Source: Streptomyces nitrosporeus
Lineage (GTDB): Bacteria; Actinomycetota; Actinomycetes; Streptomycetales; Streptomycetaceae
Reading direction: 5' to 3'
Length of the DNA: 64,000 nucleotides
NCBI RefSeq assembly: GCF_008704555.1
Contig: NZ_CP023702.1
Location: 5,494,001 to 5,558,000 of the forward strand
This document shows positions 16,883 through 26,383 of this stretch, piece after piece. The notes below the pieces were generated by a model. It did not search any database. It saw only the letters and a list, made by a program, of their open reading frames with translations, and was not told the DNA's origin. Position 1 is the first letter of the stretch, and each line of letters begins with the position of its first letter. The translations under genes and the position numbers were made by a program.

Positions 16883-17569
16883 TCATCGGCCTCCCGCGAG
16901 CGCGGACGCCTCACGGGCCAGCCGCTCCACCCGCGCCCAGTCCTTCGAGGCCACCGCGTCCCCGGGAACCATCCAGCTGCCGCCCACGCAGCCCACGTTG
17001 GGCAGGGCGAGGTAGGCAGGCGCGGAAGCGGCCGAGACACCGCCGGTCGGGCAGAACCGGGCCCGCGGCAGCGGCGAGGACAACGCCTTGAGATAGGCGG
17101 TGCCGCCGGCCGCCTCCGCGGGGAAGAACTTCATCTCCGTCACCCCGCGCTCCAGCAGCGCCACCACCTCGGACGTCGTCGAGACCCCCGGCAGGAACGG
17201 CACCCCCGAGGTCTTCAGCGCGCTCAGAAGGGTGTCCGTCCAGCCCGGACTGACCAGGAAACGGGCCCCGGCCGCGACTGCCGCGGCCACGTCCGCCGCC
17301 GAGACCACGGTCCCGGCCCCCACCACGGCCCGCGGGACCTCCGAGGAGATCGCCCGGATCGCGTCCAGGGCCGCCGGGGTGCGCAGCGTCACCTCGATCG
17401 CCGGGAGCCCGCCCGCGGTCAGCGCCCTGGCCAGCGGGACCGCGTCGGCCGCGTCCTCCAGGACGACGACGGGGAGCACAGGGGCCAGGTCCAGCACGGA
17501 GGTGGAAGCGGAAGCCCCGGCGGGGGCGGGGACGGAAGCGGGCGCGGCGGACGGCACGGAGGAGGTCAT
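16883..17569 (-). CDS. eda: KDPG / 4-hydroxy-2-oxoglutarate aldolase
   Basis: A 228-residue class I aldolase that splits 2-keto-3-deoxy-6-phosphogluconate into pyruvate and glyceraldehyde 3-phosphate (Entner-Doudoroff route) and can act on 4-hydroxy-2-oxoglutarate. The TIM-barrel motifs are present: PVVVLEDA at the first strand, AIEVTLRTPAAL with the general-base Glu, GAGTV, FLVSPG, the Schiff-base Lys in TEMKFFPAE, and CPTGGVSA for phosphate. The first 25 residues are Ala/Pro/Ser-rich. ATG 17569 is preferred to 17578 because AGGA then stands eight bases upstream. A perfect 20-bp palindrome lies 31 bp upstream of the start, implying specific regulation by sugar-acid availability. Confidence 0.92.
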   Translation of the reverse strand: MTSSVPSAAPASVPAPAGASASTSVLDLAPVLPVVVLEDAADAVPLARALTAGGLPAIEVTLRTPAALDAIRAISSEVPRAVVGAGTVVSAADVAAAVAAGARFLVSPGWTDTLLSALKTSGVPFLPGVSTTSEVVALLERGVTEMKFFPAEAAGGTAYLKALSSPLPRARFCPTGGVSAASAPAYLALPNVGCVGGSWMVPGDAVASKDWARVERLAREASALAGGR

Positions 17570-17599
17570 GGGGGCCATCCTGCCGCGCGAACCGCGCTC

Positions 17600-17619
17600 T
17601 ACGCAACGCGCGTTGCGTA
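17600..17619. promoter_or_regulatory. 20-bp perfect palindrome upstream of eda
   Basis: TACGCAACGCGCGTTGCGTA is its own exact reverse complement. It lies 31 bp upstream of the aldolase start, and a weaker GTTGC/GCAAC pair (17612-17628) overlaps its right half. This is a convincing operator; which regulator binds is not evident, though dimeric GntR, LacI or IclR types use such sites. Confidence 0.75.
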
Positions 17620-17644
17620 TGCTGCAACGATACTGTGCCGTAGC

Positions 17645-18445
17645 TCAGTGGATCTCGGTGACCACCACGTCCAGGGACCAGGGCCGGCCGGCCCGTACCG
17701 GCGCCTGCGCCTCGACGACGTACCCCAGGTCGCGCAGCGCCTCCACCAGCCGGGCCGGGTCTTTCGGCCGGGCGCCGGCCGTCAGCAGGTCGCGGACCAT
17801 CCGGCCCTTGGTCGCCTTGTTGAAGTGGCTGACCACCGACCGCTTCTCCACCCCGTCCACCAGCTGGGAGTGCAGCACCCGCACACTCGCGGTGCGCCCG
17901 GCCACCTCACCGGCGGGCTTCCACGCCGAGGTGTACGCCGACGACCGCAGATCCAGCACCAGCCCGTCCCCGGCCGCTTCCGGCATCACCGACGCCATCG
18001 GGGCCCGCCAGTACGCGCCGAGAGCCCCCAGGCCGGGCAGCTTCACCCCCATCGAACAGCGGTAGGAGGGGATGCGGTCGCCCACGCGCACCGCGCCCCA
18101 CAGCCCCGAGAACACCAGCAGCGAGTCCTCGGCCCGCCGCCCGGCCGCCGCGTCCAGCGACGCCAGGTCCAGCGCGTCGTACAGCACCCCGGTGTAGATC
18201 TCCCCGGCCGGCCGGGTACCGGCGGTGCGCAGTTCCGCGTTCTTCGCGACCTCGCCGCGCAGCCCCTCGCTCAGGCCCAGCACCTCGCGGGCCCTGTCCT
18301 CGTCACCCAGACACAGTCCGACCAGCTCGTCCAGCACCGCGGCCCGCGCCTCGGCCAGCCCCGGTAGGGACAGCCCCTCGGCCTTCAGCGGCGCCCCGCG
18401 CCCCGGGGCGGCCTTTCCTTCGGAAGGCGGCAACAGCACGAGCAC
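17645..18445 (-). CDS. yaaA: Peroxide stress protein YaaA
   Basis: A 266-residue member of the DUF328/UPF0246 YaaA family, which in E. coli limits free intracellular iron and protects DNA during hydrogen peroxide stress. It begins at GTG 18445 (GGAG seven bases upstream) as MLVLLPPSEGKAAPG, the family signature. Other family motifs are YTGVLYDALDL, LLVFSGLWGAVRVGDRIPSY (in part) and SHFNKATKGRMVRDLL near the C terminus. No signal peptide or membrane segment. It is upstream of and divergent from rnpB and lies 75 bp downstream of the aldolase start region, apparently as an independent transcript. Confidence 0.92.
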   Translation of the reverse strand: MLVLLPPSEGKAAPGRGAPLKAEGLSLPGLAEARAAVLDELVGLCLGDEDRAREVLGLSEGLRGEVAKNAELRTAGTRPAGEIYTGVLYDALDLASLDAAAGRRAEDSLLVFSGLWGAVRVGDRIPSYRCSMGVKLPGLGALGAYWRAPMASVMPEAAGDGLVLDLRSSAYTSAWKPAGEVAGRTASVRVLHSQLVDGVEKRSVVSHFNKATKGRMVRDLLTAGARPKDPARLVEALRDLGYVVEAQAPVRAGRPWSLDVVVTEIH

Positions 18446-18612
18446 AGACGTTCTCCTTCGGACATGGCGTGATGCGTACGAGGGCACGGGGCCGGGCGGA
18501 CACGGCGTACGGCCGGACAGGCGCGGGCCACCGGTCACAGGCCGGACCCGCGCACGCGAGAACCCTCCGCCCAGGGTACGGGCCACGGGTGAGGCCCCCC
18601 GCCCCCGCCGGG

Positions 18613-18618
18613 TAGCAT
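18613..18618 (+). promoter_or_regulatory. -10 element of rnpB
   Basis: TAGCAT fits the Streptomyces vegetative -10 (TAnnnT) and lies 11 bp before the predicted RNase P RNA 5' end. No good -35 is seen at the usual distance. Confidence 0.5.
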
Positions 18619-18628
18619 GGGCGGCACG

Positions 18629-19033
18629 GCAGACGAGCCGGGCGGACGGCCGCGTGGGGATCCCCGGATCCCCCCGAGGAACGTCCGGGCTCCACAGGGC
18701 AGGGTGGTGGCTAACGGCCACCCGAGGCGACTCGCGGGACAGTGCCACAGAAAACAGACCGCCGGGGGCCTCGGCCCCCGGTAAGGGTGAAACGGTGGTG
18801 TAAGAGACCACCAGTGCCCAGGGTGACCTGGGCAGCTAGGTAAACCCCACCCGGAGCAAGGTCAAAAGGGAGCACCCCGGTGCTCCTGCGCGGACGTTCG
18901 AGGGCTGCCCGCCCGAGTCCGCGGGTAGACCGCACGAGACCGGCAGCAATGCCGGTCCTAGATGGATGGCCGTCTCCCCGGCCGCCGCGAGGCGACCGGG
19001 CGACAGAACCCGGCGTACAGCCCGACTCGTCTG
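18629..19033 (+). ncRNA. rnpB: RNase P RNA component, class A
   Basis: The catalytic RNA that matures tRNA 5' ends. The 5' CAGACGAG (from 18630) pairs with CTCGTCTG at 19026-19033 to form the closing helix P1. Universally conserved stretches are present: GAGGAACGTCCGGGCTCC, AGGGTGAAACGGTGGTGTAA with AGAGACCACCAG, and CCTAGATGGATGGCCG followed by ACAGAACCCGGCGTACAG. The length of about 405 nt is normal for Streptomyces. Its last 25 bp also form the left attachment site of the adjoining island, which keeps the RNA intact after integration. Confidence 0.95.
19009..19033 (+). repeat. attL: left 25-bp direct repeat, end of rnpB
   Basis: These 25 bp (CCCGGCGTACAG then CCCGACTCGTCTG) recur exactly at 37622-37646. 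They include conserved region V and the P1 strand of RNase P RNA, so an element integrating here rebuilds a functional 3' end. Confidence 0.88.
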
Positions 19034-19407
19034 TCGTCTAAGACCCATGACTAGGAAAACATGCTGGTCATGGGCCCTTTCGGCCAGGTTAGGAGCTTGG
19101 TCGCACCCCGGTCAGCACTGGTTCAAACCGGACCTTGGTAGCTACGAACATAGCCACCAAGGTAGCCACCCACGGGGCCGCTGTGGGCACTCGTTCTGAT
19201 CACTGGCCAGCGGTGATTCTCTGCGGACTACAGTCCGGCTGGCCCGAACGTGAGACACCTGAGGACCGTAGCCGGGGGGTGGGAAGGGACGTAAAGGAGC
19301 CAGCCGGGGTGGCGAGAACTGGGGACGTGTAAGCCGGACGCTGGAACTGCGCGTTACGATCCCCCTGAGCCTGGCTCGGTGTGGTGGCAGGCGGTTCGGG
19401 GGAGTGG
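19034..19407. other. Island left end, no gene; TAGCYAC repeats
   Basis: No protein gene is supported. TAGCTAC (19139-19145) and TAGCCAC (19151-19157, 19163-19169) repeat with a 12-bp period, and 19151-19172 matches 19 of 22 bases at 37551-37572 near the other end; integrase arm sites are a plausible reading. A TACGAT -10-like element at 19355-19360 may serve the downstream gene. Confidence 0.6.
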
Positions 19408-20760
19408 ATGACATTCGCACAATCAAGGCGGGTAGATTTCCCGTCTTCGGCGCGATCGCCGCGGCTGGCGATTCTGCGCCCTGACAAGGACTTTCTTCGT
19501 CTACTCAAAGCCGATCGCACCAAGGAGAGGTCCTACTCCCAATCCTGCCGTGACTGGCCCGAGGTCAAGTCACACCTCGCAATCCTGCTTGCCCCTGCTG
19601 ACCAGCGGGGTGAGGAAGGCAGCGGGGAGCAACCGGAGCGGATCTGGGGGTTGGGTATCGTGCGCCCTGCTCGTGAGACCGACCGAGACCGGAAGGTCAT
19701 CGTCACCAGTACGCGAGGTCTTCAAGGCCTGGTGCCTGCCTCAGGGCTCTGGTGCGGTGGCGGCGAGCGAGACGCCGCACTCTACGAGGCCTTACCGGAA
19801 AGCGGTCCTGTCACGGTCGGCTCAGACACCGTGTTGGCCAATCTCCGGCGGATCTCTCCGGACGTTGAGGCCGAAGTCCAGAGACTGATGCCTTTGCTCG
19901 ACGACGCCGAAGGCTGGAGCGAGGGGGAGCTTCGCTGGCGTGATGAGCGTGACGCTCTTCTGCTCTTCGCCAAGATAGCCGGGTTGGCCCCGAACGACTT
20001 CTCGGAGGTACGTCTCTGGGACAGGACAGCTGCCGGGGCAGCGTTTATCAACGGGCTTGTCGGGACTGCGGTCCAACCGATGCTCGACGACGTTCGCGGG
20101 CGGGCAGCGACGAGGTTCAGCGCCATCGGTGAGACCGTCGTCCGAGCGTTTGCGAGTCGCGGAGGTAACCGAAGCTATGACTTCGAGGCCACGTCGATAA
20201 CCGATCAGTCGGTGCTGGATGGTCGGGAGGGCTCCCTCGACGCCTACTACTACCACGTCGACACTCGGACGCTTGTCATGCTGCGTTACGTGCGTCCCGG
20301 CCCGAACGGGCTCTTCTCGCCTGACGCCCGGCACACTCTGGACGAGTTCCACAGCTGTGTTCACCGCCTGCCGAGACGCGACCGGCGGAGCGCCGACGCT
20401 TACAGCTTGCTGGATGACCCTCTCTTTCTCCGCATTCATGAGCCGGAGCCCTTCACTGCCGCTCTGCACCGGACAAGCTCCGGTGCGATCTACCCCTACG
20501 GCCAGGTCGTCGCAGCGATCTCGGCCGCGGCGGAACCCGGTCTCCCAGGCCCTTCCGTGGGCGCGTTCACCCGCCACCTGGTACCGACCCATTTCGCCCA
20601 GCTGGTGCGCGACGGTTGGTTCGGCGCGAGCGGGGTGCCCTTCGAAGTGGTTTTGGACTGGGTGGAGGCCACGATCGGCACAGCTGGTGTTGCTTTGATG
20701 GTTGTGGACTTCAGTCTTCGGCAGCGTGGCAACGGCTCAGGGATGAAGGCGCGGGCCTAG
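19408..20760 (+). CDS. Unknown protein, first gene of candidate AIPR defence pair
   Basis: A 450-residue protein from ATG 19408 (GGGGGAG four bases upstream) that I cannot assign to a family. It is soluble, with no signal peptide or membrane helices. Visible features are an N-terminal segment with LAILRPDKDFLRLLKADRT, an acidic central region (WSEGELRWRDERDALLLFAK), YDFEATSITDQSVLDGREGS, and a C-terminal helical part ending FSLRQRGNGSGMKARA. The next gene (AIPR) starts 39 bp downstream on the same strand, so they probably form one operon. Codon choice is less G/C-biased than in the chromosomal genes, in keeping with the island. A partner, regulator or immunity role for the AIPR protein is a guess from position. 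Confidence 0.8.
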   Translation: MTFAQSRRVDFPSSARSPRLAILRPDKDFLRLLKADRTKERSYSQSCRDWPEVKSHLAILLAPADQRGEEGSGEQPERIWGLGIVRPARETDRDRKVIVTSTRGLQGLVPASGLWCGGGERDAALYEALPESGPVTVGSDTVLANLRRISPDVEAEVQRLMPLLDDAEGWSEGELRWRDERDALLLFAKIAGLAPNDFSEVRLWDRTAAGAAFINGLVGTAVQPMLDDVRGRAATRFSAIGETVVRAFASRGGNRSYDFEATSITDQSVLDGREGSLDAYYYHVDTRTLVMLRYVRPGPNGLFSPDARHTLDEFHSCVHRLPRRDRRSADAYSLLDDPLFLRIHEPEPFTAALHRTSSGAIYPYGQVVAAISAAAEPGLPGPSVGAFTRHLVPTHFAQLVRDGWFGASGVPFEVVLDWVEATIGTAGVALMVVDFSLRQRGNGSGMKARA

Positions 20761-20799
20761 GCCATCAACAAGACACCAGTACTGGGAAGGCAACTATTC

Positions 20800-22905
20800 A
20801 TGGCCACCTCGGGAGCGGACACACCTCGCCAGGTCACGCAGGTCCGCGAGCAATTGCACGAGACATTCGACGGAGTGATAGACGACAGCGACATCGCCCA
20901 CTTCCGAGGGGGCAACTACGAACAGCGGTTCCTCTCCCGTGCCCTGGCAGCCCTCGCGGTTCGACGCCTGGCCCAGTGCACCGTGGCGGAAGCGGCTCGG
21001 TTCGTCACGGACGGCATCGCGGACCAGGGATTGGATGCCATCGCCCCCTTGCCGGAGAGCGGGCAGGCTCTTCTCGTCCAGGCGAAGTGGAGCGACAAGG
21101 GATCAGCGACCTTCGACGTGGATGCCGCCAAGGCAATGGTGGACGGCCTGAACCGCATCGAGAACGAGCTGTACGACCAGTTCAACCAGCGTGCCGGCGC
21201 CCTCGCGCTGGAAGCCAGGCCGTTCATCATCAACAAAAAGGCCACCCTGCTCATCGCGCTTATGGGCACGGTGGAGCCTTCTCCGCCGGCGCTCGAGGTT
21301 CTCAACAACGCTCTCGACGAGTTCAACAAGCACGGTGCCCGCTTGAGCGTCGAGGTGCTGTACGCCGCAGATTTCCACGACCAGATCCACGCGGATCTTC
21401 GACCGGAGCCGATCTGCCTAGACGTCCGCCTTGACGACTGGTACCAACAGAAGGGACCACTCAAGGCCTATCAGGGCACGGTCTCCGCCGAGAGCGTCGC
21501 CGAGTGGTACGAGACGCACGGTACGGGCCTGTTCGAGCAAAATCTCCGGGCCCCGCTCGGGACCACCGTCACCAACGCGGAGATCGGTCAGACCCTTACG
21601 TCCGACCCCACGAGATTCTGGCACCTGAACAACGGCATCACCATGATCTGCGACTCGCTCACGGCGAGGAACGACAGCGCCAAGGCACCGCAGAGCAAGC
21701 CGACCACTCTCACTGTCACGGGGGCGAGCATCGTCAACGGCGCTCAGACGGTACGTGCTGTCGCCAGGGCCATGCACGACGACGGTGAGGCCGCGGCCAA
21801 CGCCACACTGAGTATCAAGGTCATCAACACGCATGAAGACCGGGAGTTCGGAGTCCAGGTCTCGCAGGCGGCGAACCGGCAGAATGCCATCGAGCAGCGC
21901 GACCACATCGCGCTGGAACCCGTGCACCAGGCGATCAAGGCCAACCTGCGCGCCGAACTGCGCAAGCAGTACGTGATCAAGCGCGGCGAGCCGGTGGCCG
22001 CGCCCGAGACCGGTTGTTCACTGGACGAACTCGCTCTCGCACTCGCGTGCCTGTACCCGGATGCGGAACAGGCTGCCCGGGCGGCCAGTTCGACGGAGAA
22101 CCTCTGGGAGCAGGGCCCCAAGGGCAGCCACACTCTGCTGTTCAAACGCGAACCCTCTCCACAGAAGGTGTGGCGTTCCGTACTCACACTGCGAGCAGCA
22201 CGGAGTGCGGTCTACGAACTGGGCAGCGGGCAGAACAGCCGTGAGGCAGCCACCGCGGAGCACGGTGGTTTTCTCGTCACCCACCTGCTTTTCCAGCATC
22301 TCGGCGCCACGAGCATCGATGACCCCGATTTCGACTGGGAGAGCGAGGTCCTGGAGAAGATCCCCGCTCTCGTACCGGATCTGGTGCGTCGGCTGACGCA
22401 CCAGATCGTCACGCGTTACGGGCCACGTCCCCAGATCAGGACCGCCTTCCAGACCGTGGAGACGTGCCGGGAGCTCGCGAAGCATGTCCTCGGCGACCTG
22501 GCCGATGGTGTCGCCGTTCCTGCACCTCCCGTGAAGGAGCGCAAGCCGCGTCGTCCGAACACCGTGCCGCTCCTGGTGGACCGCCGTGTCATCAAGGACG
22601 GATCTCCTCTTCGGTACGTGGCCCAGACCGAGCCCGAGCGTGACGCCATGGAGGAATGGCTTGCCGAGGACGAGAGCCGACGCCAGGCGACCTGGGTCAA
22701 TCACCGGACCAAGCCCATCCTGTGGGCGTACGACGAGCAGCAGTACTCGCCGTCCGGGCTGGTGTCGAAGATGTGGGCGGACGCCGAGTGGGACGAGCGC
22801 CCCGTGGCCAACCAGGGAACGGCTCGCTGGTTCCAGTCGGATGACCTGAGCCTGTGGGATCTGGCTCAGCGCATCCACAGTGAAGAGGCCGAGGACGAGG
22901 CCTGA
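20800..22905 (+). CDS. AIPR abortive-infection protein with nuclease-like N terminus
   Basis: A 701-residue protein. The middle (about residues 235-560) is an AIPR domain, named for abortive phage infection, with LFEQNLRAPLGTTVTNAEIG, FWHLNNGITMICD and IVNGAQTVRAV. The N terminus has a restriction-endonuclease-like pattern: Glu41 in NYEQRF, Asp79 in DQGLDAI, and Gln94/Lys96 in LLVQAKWS, i.e. a PD-(D/E)XK-type active site as in Mrr-like enzymes. A basic linker (VKERKPRRPN, about residue 570) precedes a C-terminal region of unknown fold. It likely cuts nucleic acid during phage attack; that is inference from the motif and the family name. It is cotranscribed with the unknown gene upstream and converges on a kinase gene 27 bp away. 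Confidence 0.85.
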   Translation: MATSGADTPRQVTQVREQLHETFDGVIDDSDIAHFRGGNYEQRFLSRALAALAVRRLAQCTVAEAARFVTDGIADQGLDAIAPLPESGQALLVQAKWSDKGSATFDVDAAKAMVDGLNRIENELYDQFNQRAGALALEARPFIINKKATLLIALMGTVEPSPPALEVLNNALDEFNKHGARLSVEVLYAADFHDQIHADLRPEPICLDVRLDDWYQQKGPLKAYQGTVSAESVAEWYETHGTGLFEQNLRAPLGTTVTNAEIGQTLTSDPTRFWHLNNGITMICDSLTARNDSAKAPQSKPTTLTVTGASIVNGAQTVRAVARAMHDDGEAAANATLSIKVINTHEDREFGVQVSQAANRQNAIEQRDHIALEPVHQAIKANLRAELRKQYVIKRGEPVAAPETGCSLDELALALACLYPDAEQAARAASSTENLWEQGPKGSHTLLFKREPSPQKVWRSVLTLRAARSAVYELGSGQNSREAATAEHGGFLVTHLLFQHLGATSIDDPDFDWESEVLEKIPALVPDLVRRLTHQIVTRYGPRPQIRTAFQTVETCRELAKHVLGDLADGVAVPAPPVKERKPRRPNTVPLLVDRRVIKDGSPLRYVAQTEPERDAMEEWLAEDESRRQATWVNHRTKPILWAYDEQQYSPSGLVSKMWADAEWDERPVANQGTARWFQSDDLSLWDLAQRIHSEEAEDEA

Positions 22906-22932
22906 CGGCGTGTGCACCGCACCGGCAGGACG

Positions 22933-24549
<1,617 letters not shown>

Positions 24550-24628
24550 GCGTCATGTCCCCGTCGTCCTGATGTCACGTCAGTCGATCGCTGTACACGG
24601 TACCTATCGGCGGGGCGTACGGCAGGGG

Positions 24629-24820
24629 TTACAGCAGGTGGTCGGCTTTGCCGGCCTTGATATCGATGATGAGGGTGCGCAGGGCTTCAAGGGAGTCGGT
24701 GAGGTATCGGTCCTCTTGGCCGTTGACGGCTATGTAACCGTTGCCCTCGGTGTCGGTGCCGAGGCGGAAGCAGTTGCTCGCATCCTGGCAGAAGGGGGCT
24801 TCCCAGCTGATGTCAGACAT
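24629..24820 (-). CDS. DUF397 small protein
   Basis: A 63-residue protein from ATG 24820, placed by AGGAG eight bases upstream; it begins MSDISWEAPFCQDASNCFRL. Actinobacterial DUF397 proteins are small partners encoded beside XRE-DUF5753 regulators (whiJ/abaA-type clusters) and can modulate them. Here the gene follows its regulator by 11 bp on the same strand, so the two are cotranscribed. The sequence is a divergent DUF397, with a conserved Gly/Asn-rich turn and an acidic, Leu-rich C-terminal helix (DRYLTDSLEALRTLIIDIK). Confidence 0.7.
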   Translation of the reverse strand: MSDISWEAPFCQDASNCFRLGTDTEGNGYIAVNGQEDRYLTDSLEALRTLIIDIKAGKADHLL

Positions 24821-24831
24821 GGCCAACTCTC

Positions 24832-25683
24832 CTAAAGACTAAGGGAAATGGTGTGCATGAGATCGAGGGTCTCCTCAGGCTTGAGCGCGATCCTCTGCAT
24901 CTCGTCGAGTTGCAGACGGTACTTGCACAAATGGGCGCCTGAGTGCAGGAATTCTCCTGCGGTGGTGCGGTCCAGTTGCACGGTGTCGAGCGGGGGCATC
25001 TGGCCGAGGGCGTACAGGATCGCCTGCCCCGAACCGGGGAACGCCCCTGCGGCGAAGGGAATGGCCTGGATTGTGACGTTGTCGCGGTCTGCGGCTGCCA
25101 TGAGGTGACCAAGTTGGTTTCGTAGCACCGCGCGTCCACCGACTTCGATTCGCAGGGCGGCTTCGTGGATGACCAGTACGTAGTCCGGAGCCCCTGGCCG
25201 GTCGATGGCCTGGTGCCTTTGCACGCGGTGGGCGACTCTGGCCTCGAACTCCTCGGCGGGCAGCGGCGGGATGGCAGCTTGGAAGAGAGCGTGCGCGTAT
25301 GCCTCGGTCTGCAACTGTCCCGGCATGTGCGTCATCGTGCTGACGCGCAAGCCCTGGGCGTGCCACTCCAACTCGGCGATGTCCAAGAATGTCGCGGGCA
25401 GGAGGTCGCGATACGCCTCCCACCAGCCGAGCGTGCGGTCGCCGCACATATCGACCAATGCATCCACCAGGGCCTGATCAGTGCACTCATACCGGAAGGC
25501 GATGCGCCGGACACGCTCCGGACTGACGCCGTGACGTCCCGCCTCGGTGCTGGTGATTACGGTCCGTTTCGTGTCCAGCAGCACGGCGGCCTGTTCGGTG
25601 GACAGTCCCGCCGCTTCCCGTAGCTTGCGAAGCTCTGCGCCCAGACGCTGCTGGCGTGCGGTCGGATTGCTCCTCGGCGGCAT
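24832..25683 (-). CDS. XRE family regulator with DUF5753 domain (WhiJ-like)
   Basis: A 283-residue DNA-binding protein from ATG 25683 (AGGGA six bases upstream). Residues about 12-70 form a helix-turn-helix (LGAELRKLREAAGLSTEQAA, VITSTEAGRHGVSPERV). The remaining 200 residues are DUF5753, recognisable from WWEAYRDLLPATFLDIAELE, MPGQLQTEAYAHALF and VLIHEAALR-like VIHEAALRIEVGG. Such proteins work with DUF397 partners in developmental control of streptomycetes and are abundant as paralogues. The divergent HATPase gene completes the usual trio. It probably regulates its own operon and that ATPase. Confidence 0.9.
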   Translation of the reverse strand: MPPRSNPTARQQRLGAELRKLREAAGLSTEQAAVLLDTKRTVITSTEAGRHGVSPERVRRIAFRYECTDQALVDALVDMCGDRTLGWWEAYRDLLPATFLDIAELEWHAQGLRVSTMTHMPGQLQTEAYAHALFQAAIPPLPAEEFEARVAHRVQRHQAIDRPGAPDYVLVIHEAALRIEVGGRAVLRNQLGHLMAAADRDNVTIQAIPFAAGAFPGSGQAILYALGQMPPLDTVQLDRTTAGEFLHSGAHLCKYRLQLDEMQRIALKPEETLDLMHTISLSL

Positions 25684-25925
25684 GCGTTCCCTCTCGTCGC
25701 GTGCGGCTCAGTCTGCCGCGAAGCGAAGTTGGTTCCAATGGACCTTCGCAACTTGGTAGCACATGTATCCCTGTTGCTCTACCGTGAGTATCGCGCAAGT
25801 TACACACCGCAATGCCGGAAGTGCACCGCGCGAGCATGCCCGTCCGCCCTGGGGCGGGTGTGCCCGCGACCAGGGCGGTAGGCCACCGGAGACCCCAAAC
25901 CCCTCACTCAGTCGCGGAGTTCGTC

Positions 25926-26339
25926 ATGCCCGAAATTCCTCTCGTCCCTTCCCACTGGCGCTTCCCCGCCCATCCCGCCTCCGTACGCCGGGCCCGGCAC
26001 GCCGTCACCGAATCGCTGCCGACCGTCCTCCGCCCCCAACTCGGCGACAGCCTCAGTTTGTTGACCTCAGAGCTGCTCACCAACGCAATCCGTCACGGTG
26101 CCTGTGGGGAGGACGGGAGCCTCGTCGAACTCGTTCTGTGGTCGGCCGACGGACACTACTGGCTGGCCGTGTCCGACCCGGGGACCGGCACACCCGTTCC
26201 GGCCCGCCCGGGCCCTGACTGCGAGAACGGTCGGGGGCTGCTCCTCGTCGAGAGCCTCGCCACCGCCTGGACCGTCCGGCCCCGCCCCACGCGCGGAACG
26301 TCCGTGATCGCGGGGCTCTCGTTCCACCAGGGAGGCTGA
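25926..26339 (+). CDS. ATP-binding protein, anti-sigma-factor-like HATPase
   Basis: A 137-residue single-domain protein with the GHKL/HATPase_c_2 fold found in RsbW/SpoIIAB-like anti-sigma factors. ATG 25926 has GGAG six bases upstream. The N box is LTSELLTNAIRHG, the G1 box VSDPGTGTP and a later glycine motif GRGLLLVESLA. Streptomycetes carry many such stand-alone copies, commonly divergent from XRE-DUF5753 and DUF397 genes as here, but with no sigma factor next to them; the binding partner is therefore unknown. Cytoplasmic. Confidence 0.88.
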   Translation: MPEIPLVPSHWRFPAHPASVRRARHAVTESLPTVLRPQLGDSLSLLTSELLTNAIRHGACGEDGSLVELVLWSADGHYWLAVSDPGTGTPVPARPGPDCENGRGLLLVESLATAWTVRPRPTRGTSVIAGLSFHQGG

Positions 26340-26383
26340 CCCGGGGGAAGTGGTCGGCAGGGAAGGGCGGAGGACCGGGCGGG

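Noticed and set aside
19118..19131. tRNA T-arm-like GGTTCAAACC near the island left end
   Set aside because: No acceptor stem, anticodon arm or CCA context can be folded around it.
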